DNA of 64,000 nucleotides from Glutamicibacter protophormiae. GTDB lineage: Bacteria; Actinomycetota; Actinomycetes; Actinomycetales; Micrococcaceae. Below are positions 54,494 to 63,699 of the stretch, in pieces. How positions within the stretch are numbered: the first letter of the stretch is position 1; the number at the start of each line of letters is the position of its first letter. Below the pieces are notes generated by a model. It was not told the origin of the DNA. It saw only the letters and a list, made by a program, of their open reading frames with translations, and ran no database searches. Location: contig NZ_BMPH01000009.1 in the NCBI RefSeq assembly GCF_014647495.1, positions 1 through 64,000 of the forward strand, given 5' to 3'. A program made the translations under genes and the position numbers.

Positions 54494-54699
54494 GCAACGC
54501 ATAGGTGCTGCATTGAGTTGGATTGAATGGTCTGGGGCTATTCACAGAGTTAGCCAACGCCCCCGGCGAGAATGAGTGAGTGGCCTACAGAGTGGCGGAT
54601 GCCGTGTTTTAGGCCATTTCCTTTTGTTCTCACCGGCAGGTTCCCCTGACGATGGAAATTAAACCGTCCCGGAAATCATGCCGCTAATTTACTAGCGGG

Positions 54700-56217
54700 A
54701 GCTTGTCAGAGTGTTTGTGTAAGCCCCTAGTCACGTCCGTTATTCAGGGCTTCGTAACACTCACTTCAAATACGGCTCGATGCGCTCCGGATAGGCTATG
54801 GCCAGCTGCTGCAACGCCTGCTTCCAGCCATTCGTCCCGGCCCCTTCCACCAGATGCGACCCGGCGCCGGCCCGTGGGGTGCGGCCCTTCTTCTGCGCAT
54901 CCTTGAACCGCTCCCTGGCCCGCTTGTCCTCGATATTGCAGATCGCCAGCCACAGCATCTTCACCGCCGCCGCATCGGAGGGGAAGTGGCCCCGGGATTT
55001 GGTGACCTTGCGCAGCTGGTAGTTCATCGACTCAATCGCATTCGTCGTGTAAATGACCTTGCGCAGCTCGGGGCCGAACTCCAGGAACGGGGTGAAGCGT
55101 TCCCACGCGTTGCGCCACGTGGCCACCGCCGACGGATACTTCTTCCCCAATGCGGACGCTTCGAAATCATCCAACGCCTTCGCGGCTGATTCGATGCTCG
55201 GAGCCGTGTAGATGCTCTTCAACTGGGCGCTGACCGCTTTTGCGGTCACCGTAGGAGACGAACCGGTTCGCCGCTCGGATCAGGTGCACCACGCAGGTCT
55301 GCACGGTCGCCCGCGCCCACGTTGCCTCGATCGCCTCCGGGAAACCAGTGAGCCCGTCGCAGCAGGCAATCAGGACGTCTTTCACGCCGCGGTTGGCCAG
55401 CTGCGCGCAGACCTGGGCCCAGAATTTCGCACCCTCGTTCTCCGTGACCCACAGTCCCAGCACGTGCTTGACGCCTTCCACGGTCACGCCGATGGCCATA
55501 TGCGCGGCCTTGTTCCGCACCTGGTGGCCGTCGCGGACCTTGACCACCAGCGCATCCAAGTAAAGGATCGGGTAGAACTCTTCGAGCGGACGTTCCTGCC
55601 AGGCGGCGACTTCGTCGAGCACTTCGTCGGTGATCTTGGAGATCGTGTCGTGGGACAGCTGGGTGCCGATGGTGGTTTCCAGGTGGTAGGCGATATCCCG
55701 CACCGTCATGCCGCCGGCGTAGAGGGAGATGATCATTTCGTCCAGGCCGCCGGTGCGGCGTGAGCCTTTGGGCACCAGGGTCGGGGCGAAGGTTCCGGCC
55801 CGGTCCCGGGGGATCTGCAGGTCGATATCCCCGGCCACCGTGGACACGGTCTTCGGGTAGGAGCCGTTGCGGGAGTTCGGCAGGAACCGGCCGTGGGCCT
55901 CGCCTTGCTCGTAGCCCAGGTGGCTGCTCAGCTCGGATTTCAGGCCGCGTTCGAGGCCGGCACGGATGATCTGTTGGATAAACCCGTCTTTGCCGTCGAG
56001 CTGGATTTCTCCGCGGTCGATGAATCCCATGAGTTCGTCGAAGGCCCCGGAGTCCTTGACGGCGTCCATGGAGCCGAGGGCTGCGATCTTCTCGGCGATG
56101 TCGGAGGCGTTTTCCATGCTCTGTTCGGTCTGGTCTTTCTGGATGGTCATATCGTGTTTTTCCTAGTCTCTTTCTATCAATTGACTAGGGGTCTTACACA
56201 ATCAGCCTGACAGGCTC
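54700..56217 (-). mobile_element. IS256-family insertion sequence, 1518 bp, with 8-bp target duplication
   Basis: The ends are inverted repeats of about 33 bp (left 54700-54734, right 56182-56217), sharing CTGTCAG-like and TGTGTAAG...CCCCTAGTCA blocks. ACTAGCGG occurs exactly at both flanks (54692-54699 and 56218-56225), an 8-bp duplication as produced by IS256-type elements. Removing the element and one copy restores an IS3 reading frame, which supports the boundaries. Confidence 0.93.
54761..56150 (-). pseudogene. IS256-family transposase with a +1 frameshift
   Basis: The N-terminal frame (56150-55167) carries the Mutator/IS256 features: SHLGYEQGEAHGRFLPNSRNG, GGMTVRDIAYHLE, LYLDALVVKVRDG (first Asp), CCDGLTGFPEAIEATWARA (second Asp). 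Then, at a run of four A (plus-strand TTTT, 55238-55241), the frame shifts; three A would give the family's expected KAVSAQLK. The remainder continues in another frame (55249-54761) with the C-terminal Glu region TTNAIESMNYQLRK and ends at PYLK. The whole would be about 410 residues. Confidence 0.9.
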
Positions 56218-56291
56218 ACTAGCGGCAACATCGGATAACGCGCCGTTGACTTCAGAATAATAGAGTTCCTCGAATTCCGCCGGACTCCGAT

Positions 56292-57581
56292 AGCCCAGAC
56301 CTTCTGGACTCGGCCCTTCAAGCCACTGGAACCACCCAACGCCGCGTCAGGCTCCTGCCAGCCCGCACGATGATCTACTTCATCCTGGCCCTGATCCTCT
56401 ACCCGCACGCCAGTTACACCGAGGTGTTCACCAAACTGACCCAGCACACCGGGCTGCTGCTGTTGCGCGCCACCTCACCGGCCCTGGCCCAAGCCAGGAT
56501 CGGCCTGGACGTCAAGCCCCTGCGCTGGCTGTTCGGCCAGCTGCGCGGTCCCGAGCAAACCCTGCACGCCCCAGCGTTCTTCGGCCGATACAGGGCCTGC
56601 GCCATCGACGGGACGATCCTGCCCCTGCCCGACACCCCTAAAATCCTGGCCAAGTACCACAAGCAGGCCGGCAATCACGGCGGCACCGGCTACCCCCAGG
56701 CCCGCCTGCTCGCCCTGGTCGACTGCGCCACCCGCAGCATCAGCGACGCGGTTTTCGGCCCCACCAGCATTGGGGAAACCACTTACGCACCCCAACTGGT
56801 GCCCAGCATGCGCCCGGACATGCTGATCCTCGCAGACCGGAATTTCGCCTCCGCTAAGCTCCTGCACGAAATCGCCGCCCAGGGGGTCGGATTCCTGGTC
56901 CGGGTGAAAAACGGGCGGAACCTGCCGGTGCACCAGATCCTCACGGACGGCTCCTACTACAGCACCCTGGCCGGGGTGCCGGTACGGGTGCTCAATGCTC
57001 GGATCACCCTGCATACCGACCGTGAGGAGAAGACCTAAACCTACCGTCTGGTCACCAATCTGCACCACCCGGCCCAAGGTACCGCCGAGCAACTGATCGA
57101 GCTGTATCACCAGCGGTGGGAAATCGAAACGACGTTCCAGGAAATCAGAGCCACCTTGCTCAAGTCACGGGTGCTGCGTTCTCGGAGCGTGGCCTTGGTA
57201 GAGCAGGAAATCTATGCGCTGCTGATCGTGCATCAGTTGCTGCGCAACATGATGGCCGAAGCTACCAACACGCTGCTGCTTGGCCCGTCAGCAGCCGTCG
57301 CTGCCCAGATGGTGCCCCGGCTTACCGGTGCCGGGCACGGTGGAGCAACACTCCTGGGCCAGCATCCGGGCTGGTTGAGGCGGGCTGGCCCGATTGGTGC
57401 CCGTGTGCTGGCTGCGTTGCAGCCGGCACGGCGGCTGCGCACCAGTTCGCGGACAGTGAAGCGTTCGAACTCCAACTATCAGGCGCGGGCGGGCAATCCG
57501 CGCACGCCCACCCGGCCGGCGACACTGCGCGTCGAGATGCTGGGGGCGGAGTACTGGTTGACACCCCCGGCTAAACCTTAA
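56292..57581 (+). pseudogene. IS4-family transposase (copy 2), N-terminally truncated, with an internal stop
   Basis: The frame begins inside the N-terminal domain (SPDLLDSALQATG) and continues with the DDE catalytic domain: ACAIDGTILPLP (first Asp), LILADRNFASAKLLHE (second Asp) and YHQRWEIETTFQEIRA (Glu in a Y-x2-R-W-x-I-E motif). A TAA at 57036-57038 lies in frame (EEKT*TYRLV) before the catalytic Glu, so no full protein can be made. The frame ends at 57581 just before the right IR. Confidence 0.9.
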
Positions 57582-57628
57582 CTTACTGGCATTGCCGCTA
57601 GACCCCCGTTCGGCACACTCCGGAGCAA

Positions 57629-57676
57629 AACAGGCCGGGACCGCCCTTCCATCTGGAAGTGCGGTCCCGGCCTGTT
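57629..57676. terminator. Terminator between yccF (displaced) and terC
   Basis: A perfect 16-bp stem (57629-57644 with 57661-57676). It lies 14 bases from the terC stop and, before the insertion, would have been about 25 bases after yccF. Confidence 0.85.
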
Positions 57677-57689
57677 GCCAGTGATGGAG

Positions 57690-58874
57690 CTAGTTCTTGA
57701 GGTACTCGTCGTGCTGGCGGTGGGCTTCGATGATCTCGTTGCGGATCTTGTCGATGTCCTTGACCTTGTCGCGGTACTTCTTCTCCATGGTCTTCACGTA
57801 GGACTCTTCTTCCAGCAGTTCGGTATAGATGCGCTCGCGCTCTGCCTGGTCTGCGGTGTAGGAGAGATCCGTGTAGTTGTTCGCATGGCGGCGCAGGTTG
57901 GCGACGGCGGTCTGCGCCTTGCCGGCCTTGCTGAACAGGGACGCCAGAACAGTGAAGACCAGGACGCCGATGATGACGCTCAGCGACAGGCCGGTGGTGA
58001 TCTCGATGACCGGCACGTGTTCGCCGTCGTTGATGAACGACAGGTTGTTCTCGTGCAGCGCGTGCAGGATCAGCTTTACGCCGATGAATGCAAGGATCGC
58101 GGCCAGGCCGTAGGACAGGTAGATCAGTCGATCCAGCAGGCCGTCAAGCAGGAAGTACAGCTGGCGCAGGCCCATCAGGGAGAACGCGGTCGCGGTGAAC
58201 ACGATGAAGACGTTCTGGGTCAGTCCGAAGATCGCAGGAATCGAGTCCAGGGCGAAGAGGATGTCGGTACCGCCGATGGCCACCATGACCAGCAGCATCG
58301 GGGTCAGGACCTTTTTGCCGTCGATCTTGGTGAACAGCTTGTCGCCGTCATACTTGTCGGTGGTGTGGAAAAGCTTCTTGGCCAGTCGGATGATGAAGTT
58401 GTTGGCCTCGTCGGACTCTTCGTCCTTCTTGAGCAGGTTGCCCGCGGTCAGCAGGAGGATCAGGCCGAAGATGTAGAAGACCCAGGCGAACTGGTTGATC
58501 AGCGCGGCGCCGACGAAGATGAAGGCGGTTCGGGCAATGAGCGAGAAGACGATGCCGAAGAGCAATACCTTCTGCTGGTCTTCGCGTGGCACCTTGAAAC
58601 TGGCCATGATGATCAGGAAGACGAACAGGTTGTCGACCGAGAGGGCCTTCTCGGTGATATAGCCGGCGAAGTACTCCGCGCCCATGTCCACGCCGCCGAA
58701 GATGAAAACGACGATGCCGAAGACCAGTGCGAGGCCGACGTAGATGCTCGACCAGATTGCCGCCTCACGCAGCGACGGAACGTGCGCCTTGCGGATATGG
58801 AAGAAGTAGTCGAATGCCAGAAGTGCGAGGATCACGGCAATCGTGATGCCCCAGATTAAAGGAGAAACTCCCAT
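57690..58874 (-). CDS. terC: TerC-family membrane protein (Mn2+-related)
   Basis: This 394-residue protein has about nine helices. Typical TerC motifs are present: the acidic intramembrane EKALSVDNLFVFLIIM, GGTDILFALDSIPAIFG, and AFSLMGLRQLYFLLDGLLDRL. TerC/MeeF proteins export Mn2+ or help metal loading of exported enzymes. A cytoplasmic C-terminal tail of about 75 residues contains a coiled-coil-like stretch (RERIYTELLEEESYVKTMEKK). ATG 58874 follows GCAGGA; the longer frame extends into the leader. A yybP-ykoY riboswitch precedes it, supporting Mn2+-dependent expression. Confidence 0.94.
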   Translation of the reverse strand: MGVSPLIWGITIAVILALLAFDYFFHIRKAHVPSLREAAIWSSIYVGLALVFGIVVFIFGGVDMGAEYFAGYITEKALSVDNLFVFLIIMASFKVPREDQQKVLLFGIVFSLIARTAFIFVGAALINQFAWVFYIFGLILLLTAGNLLKKDEESDEANNFIIRLAKKLFHTTDKYDGDKLFTKIDGKKVLTPMLLVMVAIGGTDILFALDSIPAIFGLTQNVFIVFTATAFSLMGLRQLYFLLDGLLDRLIYLSYGLAAILAFIGVKLILHALHENNLSFINDGEHVPVIEITTGLSLSVIIGVLVFTVLASLFSKAGKAQTAVANLRRHANNYTDLSYTADQAERERIYTELLEEESYVKTMEKKYRDKVKDIDKIRNEIIEAHRQHDEYLKN

Positions 58875-58899
58875 GGGGATTCCTGCTTTCGTAAGTTGG

Positions 58900-59020
58900 G
58901 TACAAGCCATCGAGGTAAGTCTCTTCGCCAACCGAAATCGGTCGGCCGCAGAACCCGGCAAGACTCCCGTGTCTTACGTACTGACGGATCAAACGCTTGT
59001 GAATACTCCCTTACGTGAAG
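58900..59020 (-). ncRNA. yybP-ykoY (Mn2+) riboswitch upstream of terC
   Basis: On the minus strand the order is GTAAGGGAGTA (59013 region), CCGTCAGTACG, a GC-rich hairpin pair and GGCGAAGAGACTTACC (58930-58915), with GTAAG/CTTAC closing P1. This is the yybP-ykoY arrangement in which the GGGAGTA and CGAAGAGA loops meet around the metal. The downstream CTTACG (near 58892) could compete with P1 and act as the switch. TerC genes are among the most frequent targets of this riboswitch. Confidence 0.85.
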
Positions 59021-59120
59021 TCCACTCTATCGTGCGTTCCACCCTCAGGGAAAGCTCGCAGGCGTTGGCGGCGCTGACCGGCGGCAATCTATCGGCGGGA
59101 GGTCCTCCTTGGGATTCGGC

Positions 59121-59624
59121 CTAGCTCGATGTGTTGCGCGCAGCCAGAACCTGCTCGCGCAGGATGTCGGCATGCCCACAGTGCTGGGCCAGTTCGCGCA
59201 GCATATGCAACTGGATCCACCGCAGGGGAAGCGGTCCTCGCTTGTTTCCGGGGAAAACCGTCTCTCCGGTCCTTCCTTCCAAGATCTGATGGGTATGCGC
59301 TATTTCTTCGCGGTACTCGGCGATGACGCTGCTGATGGTGTCCTCGACGTCGAGCTTGAAGGATTCATCGGGATTCGGTGCGATGCCCAAGGTCTCGCGG
59401 GAGTTTCCCGTGGGCGCCTCCCGGAACCAGACCTGCTCGACGAACGTTCCGTGCTTGACCAGCCCCAGCAGGGTGGTGCGCGAGGGAACCAGCTGCCTGC
59501 GGGCCTCCTCCTCGGTCAGACCGTCGAGGCAGCCGATCAGCATCTGGCGATGCTGGTCGATGAAGACCTTCACCTGCTCATCGTGTTCGGCGAATAAATG
59601 CTCTGGTGAATTGGGGTTTGCCAT
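59121..59624 (-). CDS. DinB/DUF664-family protein
   Basis: This 167-residue protein has a four-helix DinB/YfiT-like fold with metal-binding His candidates in LLGLVKHGTFVEQVWF and in LRWIQLHMLRELAQHCGHADILREQ. The substrate is unknown; related proteins are thiol-dependent (e.g. mycothiol) S-transferases. ATG 59624 is the natural start; an upstream extension enters the clpB promoter. The gene is divergent from clpB, so the HAIR site at 59717-59737 could affect both. Confidence 0.8.
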   Translation of the reverse strand: MANPNSPEHLFAEHDEQVKVFIDQHRQMLIGCLDGLTEEEARRQLVPSRTTLLGLVKHGTFVEQVWFREAPTGNSRETLGIAPNPDESFKLDVEDTISSVIAEYREEIAHTHQILEGRTGETVFPGNKRGPLPLRWIQLHMLRELAQHCGHADILREQVLAARNTSS

Positions 59625-59716
59625 GGCTCCATTGTCGGTGCCGGGCTCCGGTGAAAACAAGGAAAAACTTTTTTGAAATAGTTCGACGGAAACGGAATAA
59701 CCCCTGACAAAACAGA

Positions 59717-59737
59717 GTTGAGTTAAGTACACTCAAG
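59717..59737. promoter_or_regulatory. HAIR operator (HspR site) upstream of clpB
   Basis: GTTGAGT-N7-ACTCAAG, identical in both arms to HAIR 1 of dnaK. A promoter CTGACA-N18-TACACT (59704-59733) overlaps it. Confidence 0.9.
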
Positions 59738-59771
59738 TTTAACGGTTCGCCCTCATATCGAAAGGAAGCGC

Positions 59772-62363
59772 GTGGACACCAAACTCACTACCAAGAGCCA
59801 AGAGGCACTATCGGCCTCCGGAATGAATGCATCCACCGCAGGCAATCCGCAGATTGAACCTGCACACCTGCTCAAGGCGTTGCTGGACCAGCGCGACTCG
59901 GTCGCGGTGGCCCTGCTGAAGACTGCAGGATTGGATGTCGACGCGCTTTCGGTGAAGGCCAGCTCGCTCATCAAGGCACTGCCTTCCAGCTCCGGGTCCT
60001 CTGTGGCCCAGGCCCAGTTCTCCCGCCAGCTGCTCCAGGTCGTGAACAATGCCCAGGAGGCCGCCACGGAGATGGGGGACACCTACGTGTCCACCGAGCA
60101 CCTGCTGATCGCGCTGACCAGCGACCAGACCAAGACCGGCGAGGCACTGCGCGAGCTGGGCGCCACCCGCGACCTGCTGGTCGGCACCCTGCCCACCATT
60201 CGTGGAGACCGCAAGGTCGACAACCCCAACCCCGAGGCCACCTTCCAGTCGCTGGAGAAGTTCGGCACCGACATGACCGCCCTGGCCCGCTCCGGCAAGC
60301 TGGATCCGGTGATCGGCCGCGACCGCGAAATCCGCCGTGTGGTCCAGGTGCTCTCGCGCCGTACCAAAAACAACCCGGTGCTGATCGGCGAGCCGGGTGT
60401 CGGCAAGACCGCAGTGGTCGAGGGGCTGGCCCAGCGCATGATCGCCGGCGACGTTCCGGAATCCCTGCGCGGCAAGACGCTGATCTCCCTTGACTTGGGC
60501 GCCATGGTCGCCGGCGCCAAGTACCGCGGTGAGTTCGAAGAGCGCTTGAAGGCGGTGCTGGAGGAGATCAAGGCCTCGGATGGCCAGATCGTCACCTTCA
60601 TCGACGAGATCCACACCGTGGTCGGCGCCGGCGCTTCGGAAGGCGCCATGGACGCCGGCAACATGCTCAAGCCGATGCTGGCCCGTGGCGAGCTGCGCCT
60701 GATCGGCGCCACCACCCTGGACGAGTACCGCGAGAACATCGAGAAGGACCCGGCCCTGGAACGCCGCTTCGCCCAGGTGTATGTGGGGGAGCCGAGCGTG
60801 GATGACACCATCGCCATCCTGCGCGGGCTGAAGGAGCGCTACGAAGCGCACCACAAGGTGTCCATCGCGGACTCCGCGCTGGTTGCCGCCGCGGCGCTGT
60901 CCAATCGGTACATTTCCGGGCGCCAACTGCCGGACAAGGCCATCGACCTGGTCGACGAGGCAGCCAGCCGGCTGCGCATGGAAATCGACTCCGCGCCGGA
61001 GGAGATCGACGAGCTGCGCCGCGAGGTCGACCGCCTGACCATGGAGGAGCTGGCGCTGAGCGACGAGACCGATCCCGCATCGGTGGAACGCCTCGATGCC
61101 CTGCGCAAGGACATGGCCGACAAGAAGGAGAAGCTCGATGCACTGAACTCGCAGTGGGAAGCGGAGAAGGCCGGGCTGAACCGCGTCGGCGACCTGAAGG
61201 TCAAGCTGGATGAACTGCGTTCGGAGGCGGAGAAGTACCAGCGCGAAGGCGACCTGGAGAAGGCCTCGCGTCTGCTCTACGGAGAGATCCCGACCCTTCA
61301 GCAGGAGCTGGAAGCCGCCGCGGCGGCCGAGGAGCACGGGGCTAAGGCGCACACCATGGTGGCCGACCAGGTCACCGCGGATGATATCGCCGAGGTGATC
61401 TCCGCCTGGACCGGCATCCCGGCCGGACGCATGCTGCAGGGCGAGAGCCAGAAGCTGCTGGACATGGAGCAGATCATCGGGCAGCGCCTGATGGGCCAGA
61501 AGCAGGCCGTGGCGGCGGTGTCGGATGCGGTGCGGCGCACCCGGGCCGGCATCGCGGACCCGAACCGCCCGACCGGTTCCTTCCTGTTCCTCGGCCCCAC
61601 CGGCGTGGGCAAGACGGAGCTGGCCAAGTCCCTGGCCGATTTCCTCTTCGACGACCCGCGCGCCATGGTCCGCATCGACATGTCCGAGTACTCGGAGAAG
61701 CACTCCGTCTCGCGACTGGTCGGCGCCCCTCCAGGCTACGTCGGCTACGAAGAGGGCGGGCAGCTCACCGAAGCGGTACGCCGCCGGCCGTACTCCGTGA
61801 TCCTGCTCGATGAAGTCGAGAAGGCTCATCCTGAAGTCTTCGACATCCTGCTCCAGGTGCTCGATGACGGGCGGCTGACCGACGGACAGGGGCGCACGGT
61901 GGACTTCAGGAACACCATCCTGATCCTGACCTCCAACCTGGGCTCCCAGTTCCTGGTGGATCAGACCCTGGACGCCGAAGCCAAGAAGGCCGCGGTGATG
62001 AACGTGGTCAACGCGTCGTTCAAGCCGGAGTTCCTGAATCGCTTGGACGAGGTCATCATGTTCGACCCGCTGAGCATCGACGAGCTGGGCAATATCGTCA
62101 AGCTGCAGATCGACCAGCTCTCCGAACGACTGTCCGAACGCCGTCTGACCCTCGAAGTGGATCCGGCCGCCAGCGAATGGCTCGCCCTGACCGGGTACGA
62201 CCCGGCCTTCGGCGCCCGCCCGCTGCGCCGCCTGGTGCAGCGCGAGATCGGCGACCGGCTGGCCAAGGAGATCCTAGCCGGCGAGGTCCAGGACGGGGAT
62301 ACCGTCTCGGTCACGCTGGATGCGGGCAACGACCGGCTGGCTGTGGGACGCGCCAACGGCTAA
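59772..62363 (+). CDS. clpB: Disaggregase ClpB (Hsp100)
   Basis: This 863-residue AAA+ chaperone dissolves protein aggregates with DnaK. It has two N-terminal Clp repeats (1-145), AAA domain 1 with GEPGVGKTA and [12 protein letters not shown], a ClpB-type middle coiled-coil domain (about 400-520, rich in Glu/Lys/Arg), AAA domain 2 with GPTGVGKTE, and the end domain [12 protein letters not shown]. The length is typical. It starts at GTG 59772 after AAAGGAAG. The HAIR site upstream places it under HspR control, as in Streptomyces. Confidence 0.98.
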   Translation: MDTKLTTKSQEALSASGMNASTAGNPQIEPAHLLKALLDQRDSVAVALLKTAGLDVDALSVKASSLIKALPSSSGSSVAQAQFSRQLLQVVNNAQEAATEMGDTYVSTEHLLIALTSDQTKTGEALRELGATRDLLVGTLPTIRGDRKVDNPNPEATFQSLEKFGTDMTALARSGKLDPVIGRDREIRRVVQVLSRRTKNNPVLIGEPGVGKTAVVEGLAQRMIAGDVPESLRGKTLISLDLGAMVAGAKYRGEFEERLKAVLEEIKASDGQIVTFIDEIHTVVGAGASEGAMDAGNMLKPMLARGELRLIGATTLDEYRENIEKDPALERRFAQVYVGEPSVDDTIAILRGLKERYEAHHKVSIADSALVAAAALSNRYISGRQLPDKAIDLVDEAASRLRMEIDSAPEEIDELRREVDRLTMEELALSDETDPASVERLDALRKDMADKKEKLDALNSQWEAEKAGLNRVGDLKVKLDELRSEAEKYQREGDLEKASRLLYGEIPTLQQELEAAAAAEEHGAKAHTMVADQVTADDIAEVISAWTGIPAGRMLQGESQKLLDMEQIIGQRLMGQKQAVAAVSDAVRRTRAGIADPNRPTGSFLFLGPTGVGKTELAKSLADFLFDDPRAMVRIDMSEYSEKHSVSRLVGAPPGYVGYEEGGQLTEAVRRRPYSVILLDEVEKAHPEVFDILLQVLDDGRLTDGQGRTVDFRNTILILTSNLGSQFLVDQTLDAEAKKAAVMNVVNASFKPEFLNRLDEVIMFDPLSIDELGNIVKLQIDQLSERLSERRLTLEVDPAASEWLALTGYDPAFGARPLRRLVQREIGDRLAKEILAGEVQDGDTVSVTLDAGNDRLAVGRANG

Positions 62364-62384
62364 CCTCCACGGGCCGTGAGCAAA

Positions 62385-62428
62385 AGGAATGCGGTGTGAA
62401 GACTTTCAGGTCCTCACACCGCATTCCT
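62385..62428. terminator. Terminator after clpB (bidirectional)
   Basis: A perfect 15-bp stem (62385-62399 with 62414-62428), with loop GACTTTCAGGTCC-like interior, lies between convergent clpB and the next gene. Confidence 0.85.
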
Positions 62429-62465
62429 GCTACCCGGGGCCGGCGCAGCAGCGCCGGCGCCTGTC

Positions 62466-63095
62466 TCAGGCGTTGTCTTTCGATGGGCTCGGGGTTGGGC
62501 TTCCTGCATCATCCGAGGCCGGAAGCAGGGAACTGCGCACGTTGCCGTCGGTCAAGCTCAGGAAGCAGGACACCACCCGGTCGCCCTTGTCCCAGGTAGC
62601 CTTCGACGGACGGGAGAAATGATAGGTCCAGGTCGAGTCGATCCCCGCGCTCGGGTCCAGCGACACCGACTTGCACAGGTCTTCGGACTGGGTCAGCAGC
62701 TGGTCCGCTCCGGGATATGGGGCCTCGGGAGCGCCTTCAAGTTCGAAGCTGCCGATCAGCTGTGCGTTGTGGGAGGAATCGCAGGTGACTACGGTCTGCG
62801 GATCCAGCGGCGTGGTGAAGCCGCGCAGGCAGTCTCCGAGCAACAGCTGCTCCGGCGGCATGTTCTCGGCGATGACCCCGTCTAATCCGGGGGCCTCATT
62901 GCGCTGCACGTTGTTCGCCTGTGGCGAAGGCGGCGGATCAATGATTCTGAGCACAACGAAAACCACGGCGGCCGCCAAGGCGATGACCGCGGCGGCCAGC
63001 AGGAACCACTGCCCGATCTGACGCTTGGGTTTCTCCGGTTCCGGGCGCAACGGAGGCAGTGCGGCCTGCGGCTCCGGGAGGTTCTTATCCACCAC
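62466..63095 (-). CDS. Membrane-anchored septum-formation-domain protein
   Basis: This 209-residue protein has a Pro-rich cytoplasmic start, one helix (about residues 28-50) and an extracytoplasmic domain with Cys-containing segments GDCLRGF and VVTCDSSHNAQLIGSFEL, as in the septum-formation (PF13845-type) domain of actinobacteria. A Ser/Pro-rich tail follows. Its exact function is unknown. GTG 63095 (with a second GTG adjacent) follows GGAG. Confidence 0.75.
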   Translation of the reverse strand: MVDKNLPEPQAALPPLRPEPEKPKRQIGQWFLLAAAVIALAAAVVFVVLRIIDPPPSPQANNVQRNEAPGLDGVIAENMPPEQLLLGDCLRGFTTPLDPQTVVTCDSSHNAQLIGSFELEGAPEAPYPGADQLLTQSEDLCKSVSLDPSAGIDSTWTYHFSRPSKATWDKGDRVVSCFLSLTDGNVRSSLLPASDDAGSPTPSPSKDNA

Positions 63096-63316
63096 CTGAT
63101 GGGCTCCTTCGTCAGCGGATCGGGCGAGAACGGCAACTACTCATAAAATAGTCGTTGGACTAATCGCCAGTCTAGCGGGTCTGGCCGGTGTTGCGTTCAG
63201 CGCTCGCCGTGGAATCGTGTTAACCTTTAATTACGAAAGAACTGATCACATATTCGGGGGCCTCCATCTATTAGGTGGACCACCTCCCGACTCTACTGAA
63301 AAGAGGGGGTCACGCC

Positions 63317-63535
63317 ATGGGGCGCGGCCGTCAAAAGGCTAAAGCACAGCGTCAAGCGCGAGACATTAAGTACTACTCGCCCTCGACGGACCTTTCGGCA
63401 CTCCAACGCGAGTTGGGTGTGCCCTCCGATCCTCATGCTCGGGACACTGAGCGTAATGATTCATCGTATGACGACGATTATTCGGATTACGACGAGTTGA
63501 CTAAGAAGTATTCGGGAGAAGACGAAGACGACTAA
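63317..63535 (+). CDS. DUF3073 small basic-acidic protein
   Basis: This 72-residue protein starts with MGRGRQKAKAQRQARDIKYY, the hallmark of DUF3073, followed by LQRELG and a strongly acidic tail (YDDDYSDYDEL...). The family is actinobacteria-specific and of unknown role. ATG 63317 is set by GAGGGGG. The 5' leader has a small inverted repeat, AGGTGG-A-CCACCT (about 63274-63286). Confidence 0.85.
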   Translation: MGRGRQKAKAQRQARDIKYYSPSTDLSALQRELGVPSDPHARDTERNDSSYDDDYSDYDELTKKYSGEDEDD

Positions 63536-63624
63536 GGTCGTCGACGTTTACCGGGATTCTTTTTGCTCGGGGTGCCACACCTGTGCAGTAAGTGGTACAG
63601 CTCTTTAATACATTTTTACGATAA

Positions 63625-63670
63625 GCCGCAGCGAATAAGCTAAATTAGCTTTGAGGTCGCTGCGGCCTTT
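63625..63670 (+). terminator. Terminator after the DUF3073 gene
   Basis: GCCGCAGCGA pairs with TCGCTGCGGC (63625-63634 with 63657-63666), with an inner AAGCTA/TAGCTT hairpin, followed by CTTTGT. It lies 90 bases past the stop. Confidence 0.8.
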
Positions 63671-63699
63671 GTCGTACCCGGAACCTTGAAAGGTCGATT

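Larger units (their letters stand above)
54677..56290 (-). pseudogene. IS3-family transposase C-terminal tail (tail B), split by an IS256 element
   Basis: Joining 56290-56218 to 54699-54677 across the IS256 element (with one target copy removed) gives an open frame reading RSPAEFEELYYSEVNGALSD then VAASKLAA and TGA. It parallels the end of tail A (TPEEFEQTYYDEISGSLPDA). The frame is followed by IS3-type end TTTCCGGGACGGTTTA (54676-54661). It is truncated at its 5' side at the junction with IS4 copy 2. Confidence 0.85.
53170..57605. mobile_element. Nested insertion in the 3' end of yccF, bounded by IS4-type ends
   Basis: The insert runs from 53182 to 57593. Its ends are inverted repeats: left AATGCCGGTAAGTTAAGGT and right (read inward) AATGCCAGTAAGTTAAGGT, one mismatch in 19. 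GCCGCTAGACCC is repeated exactly on both sides (53170-53181 and 57594-57605), a 12-bp target duplication as expected for IS4-family transposition (11-13 bp). The interior is not a single IS: it holds two IS4-like fragments, two IS3-like tails, an IS256-like element and a cargo gene. Confidence 0.9.

Noticed and set aside
55167-55250. Programmed ribosomal frameshifting in the IS256 transposase
   Set aside because: IS256-family transposases are single-frame. The run is only A4 without a stimulatory structure; a slip or error is more likely.
53257-56425. 134-bp repeat as a target duplication of an IS3 insertion into IS4
   Set aside because: IS3 elements make 3-5 bp duplications. The repeat is IS4 coding sequence with four mismatches, fitting two IS4 copies.
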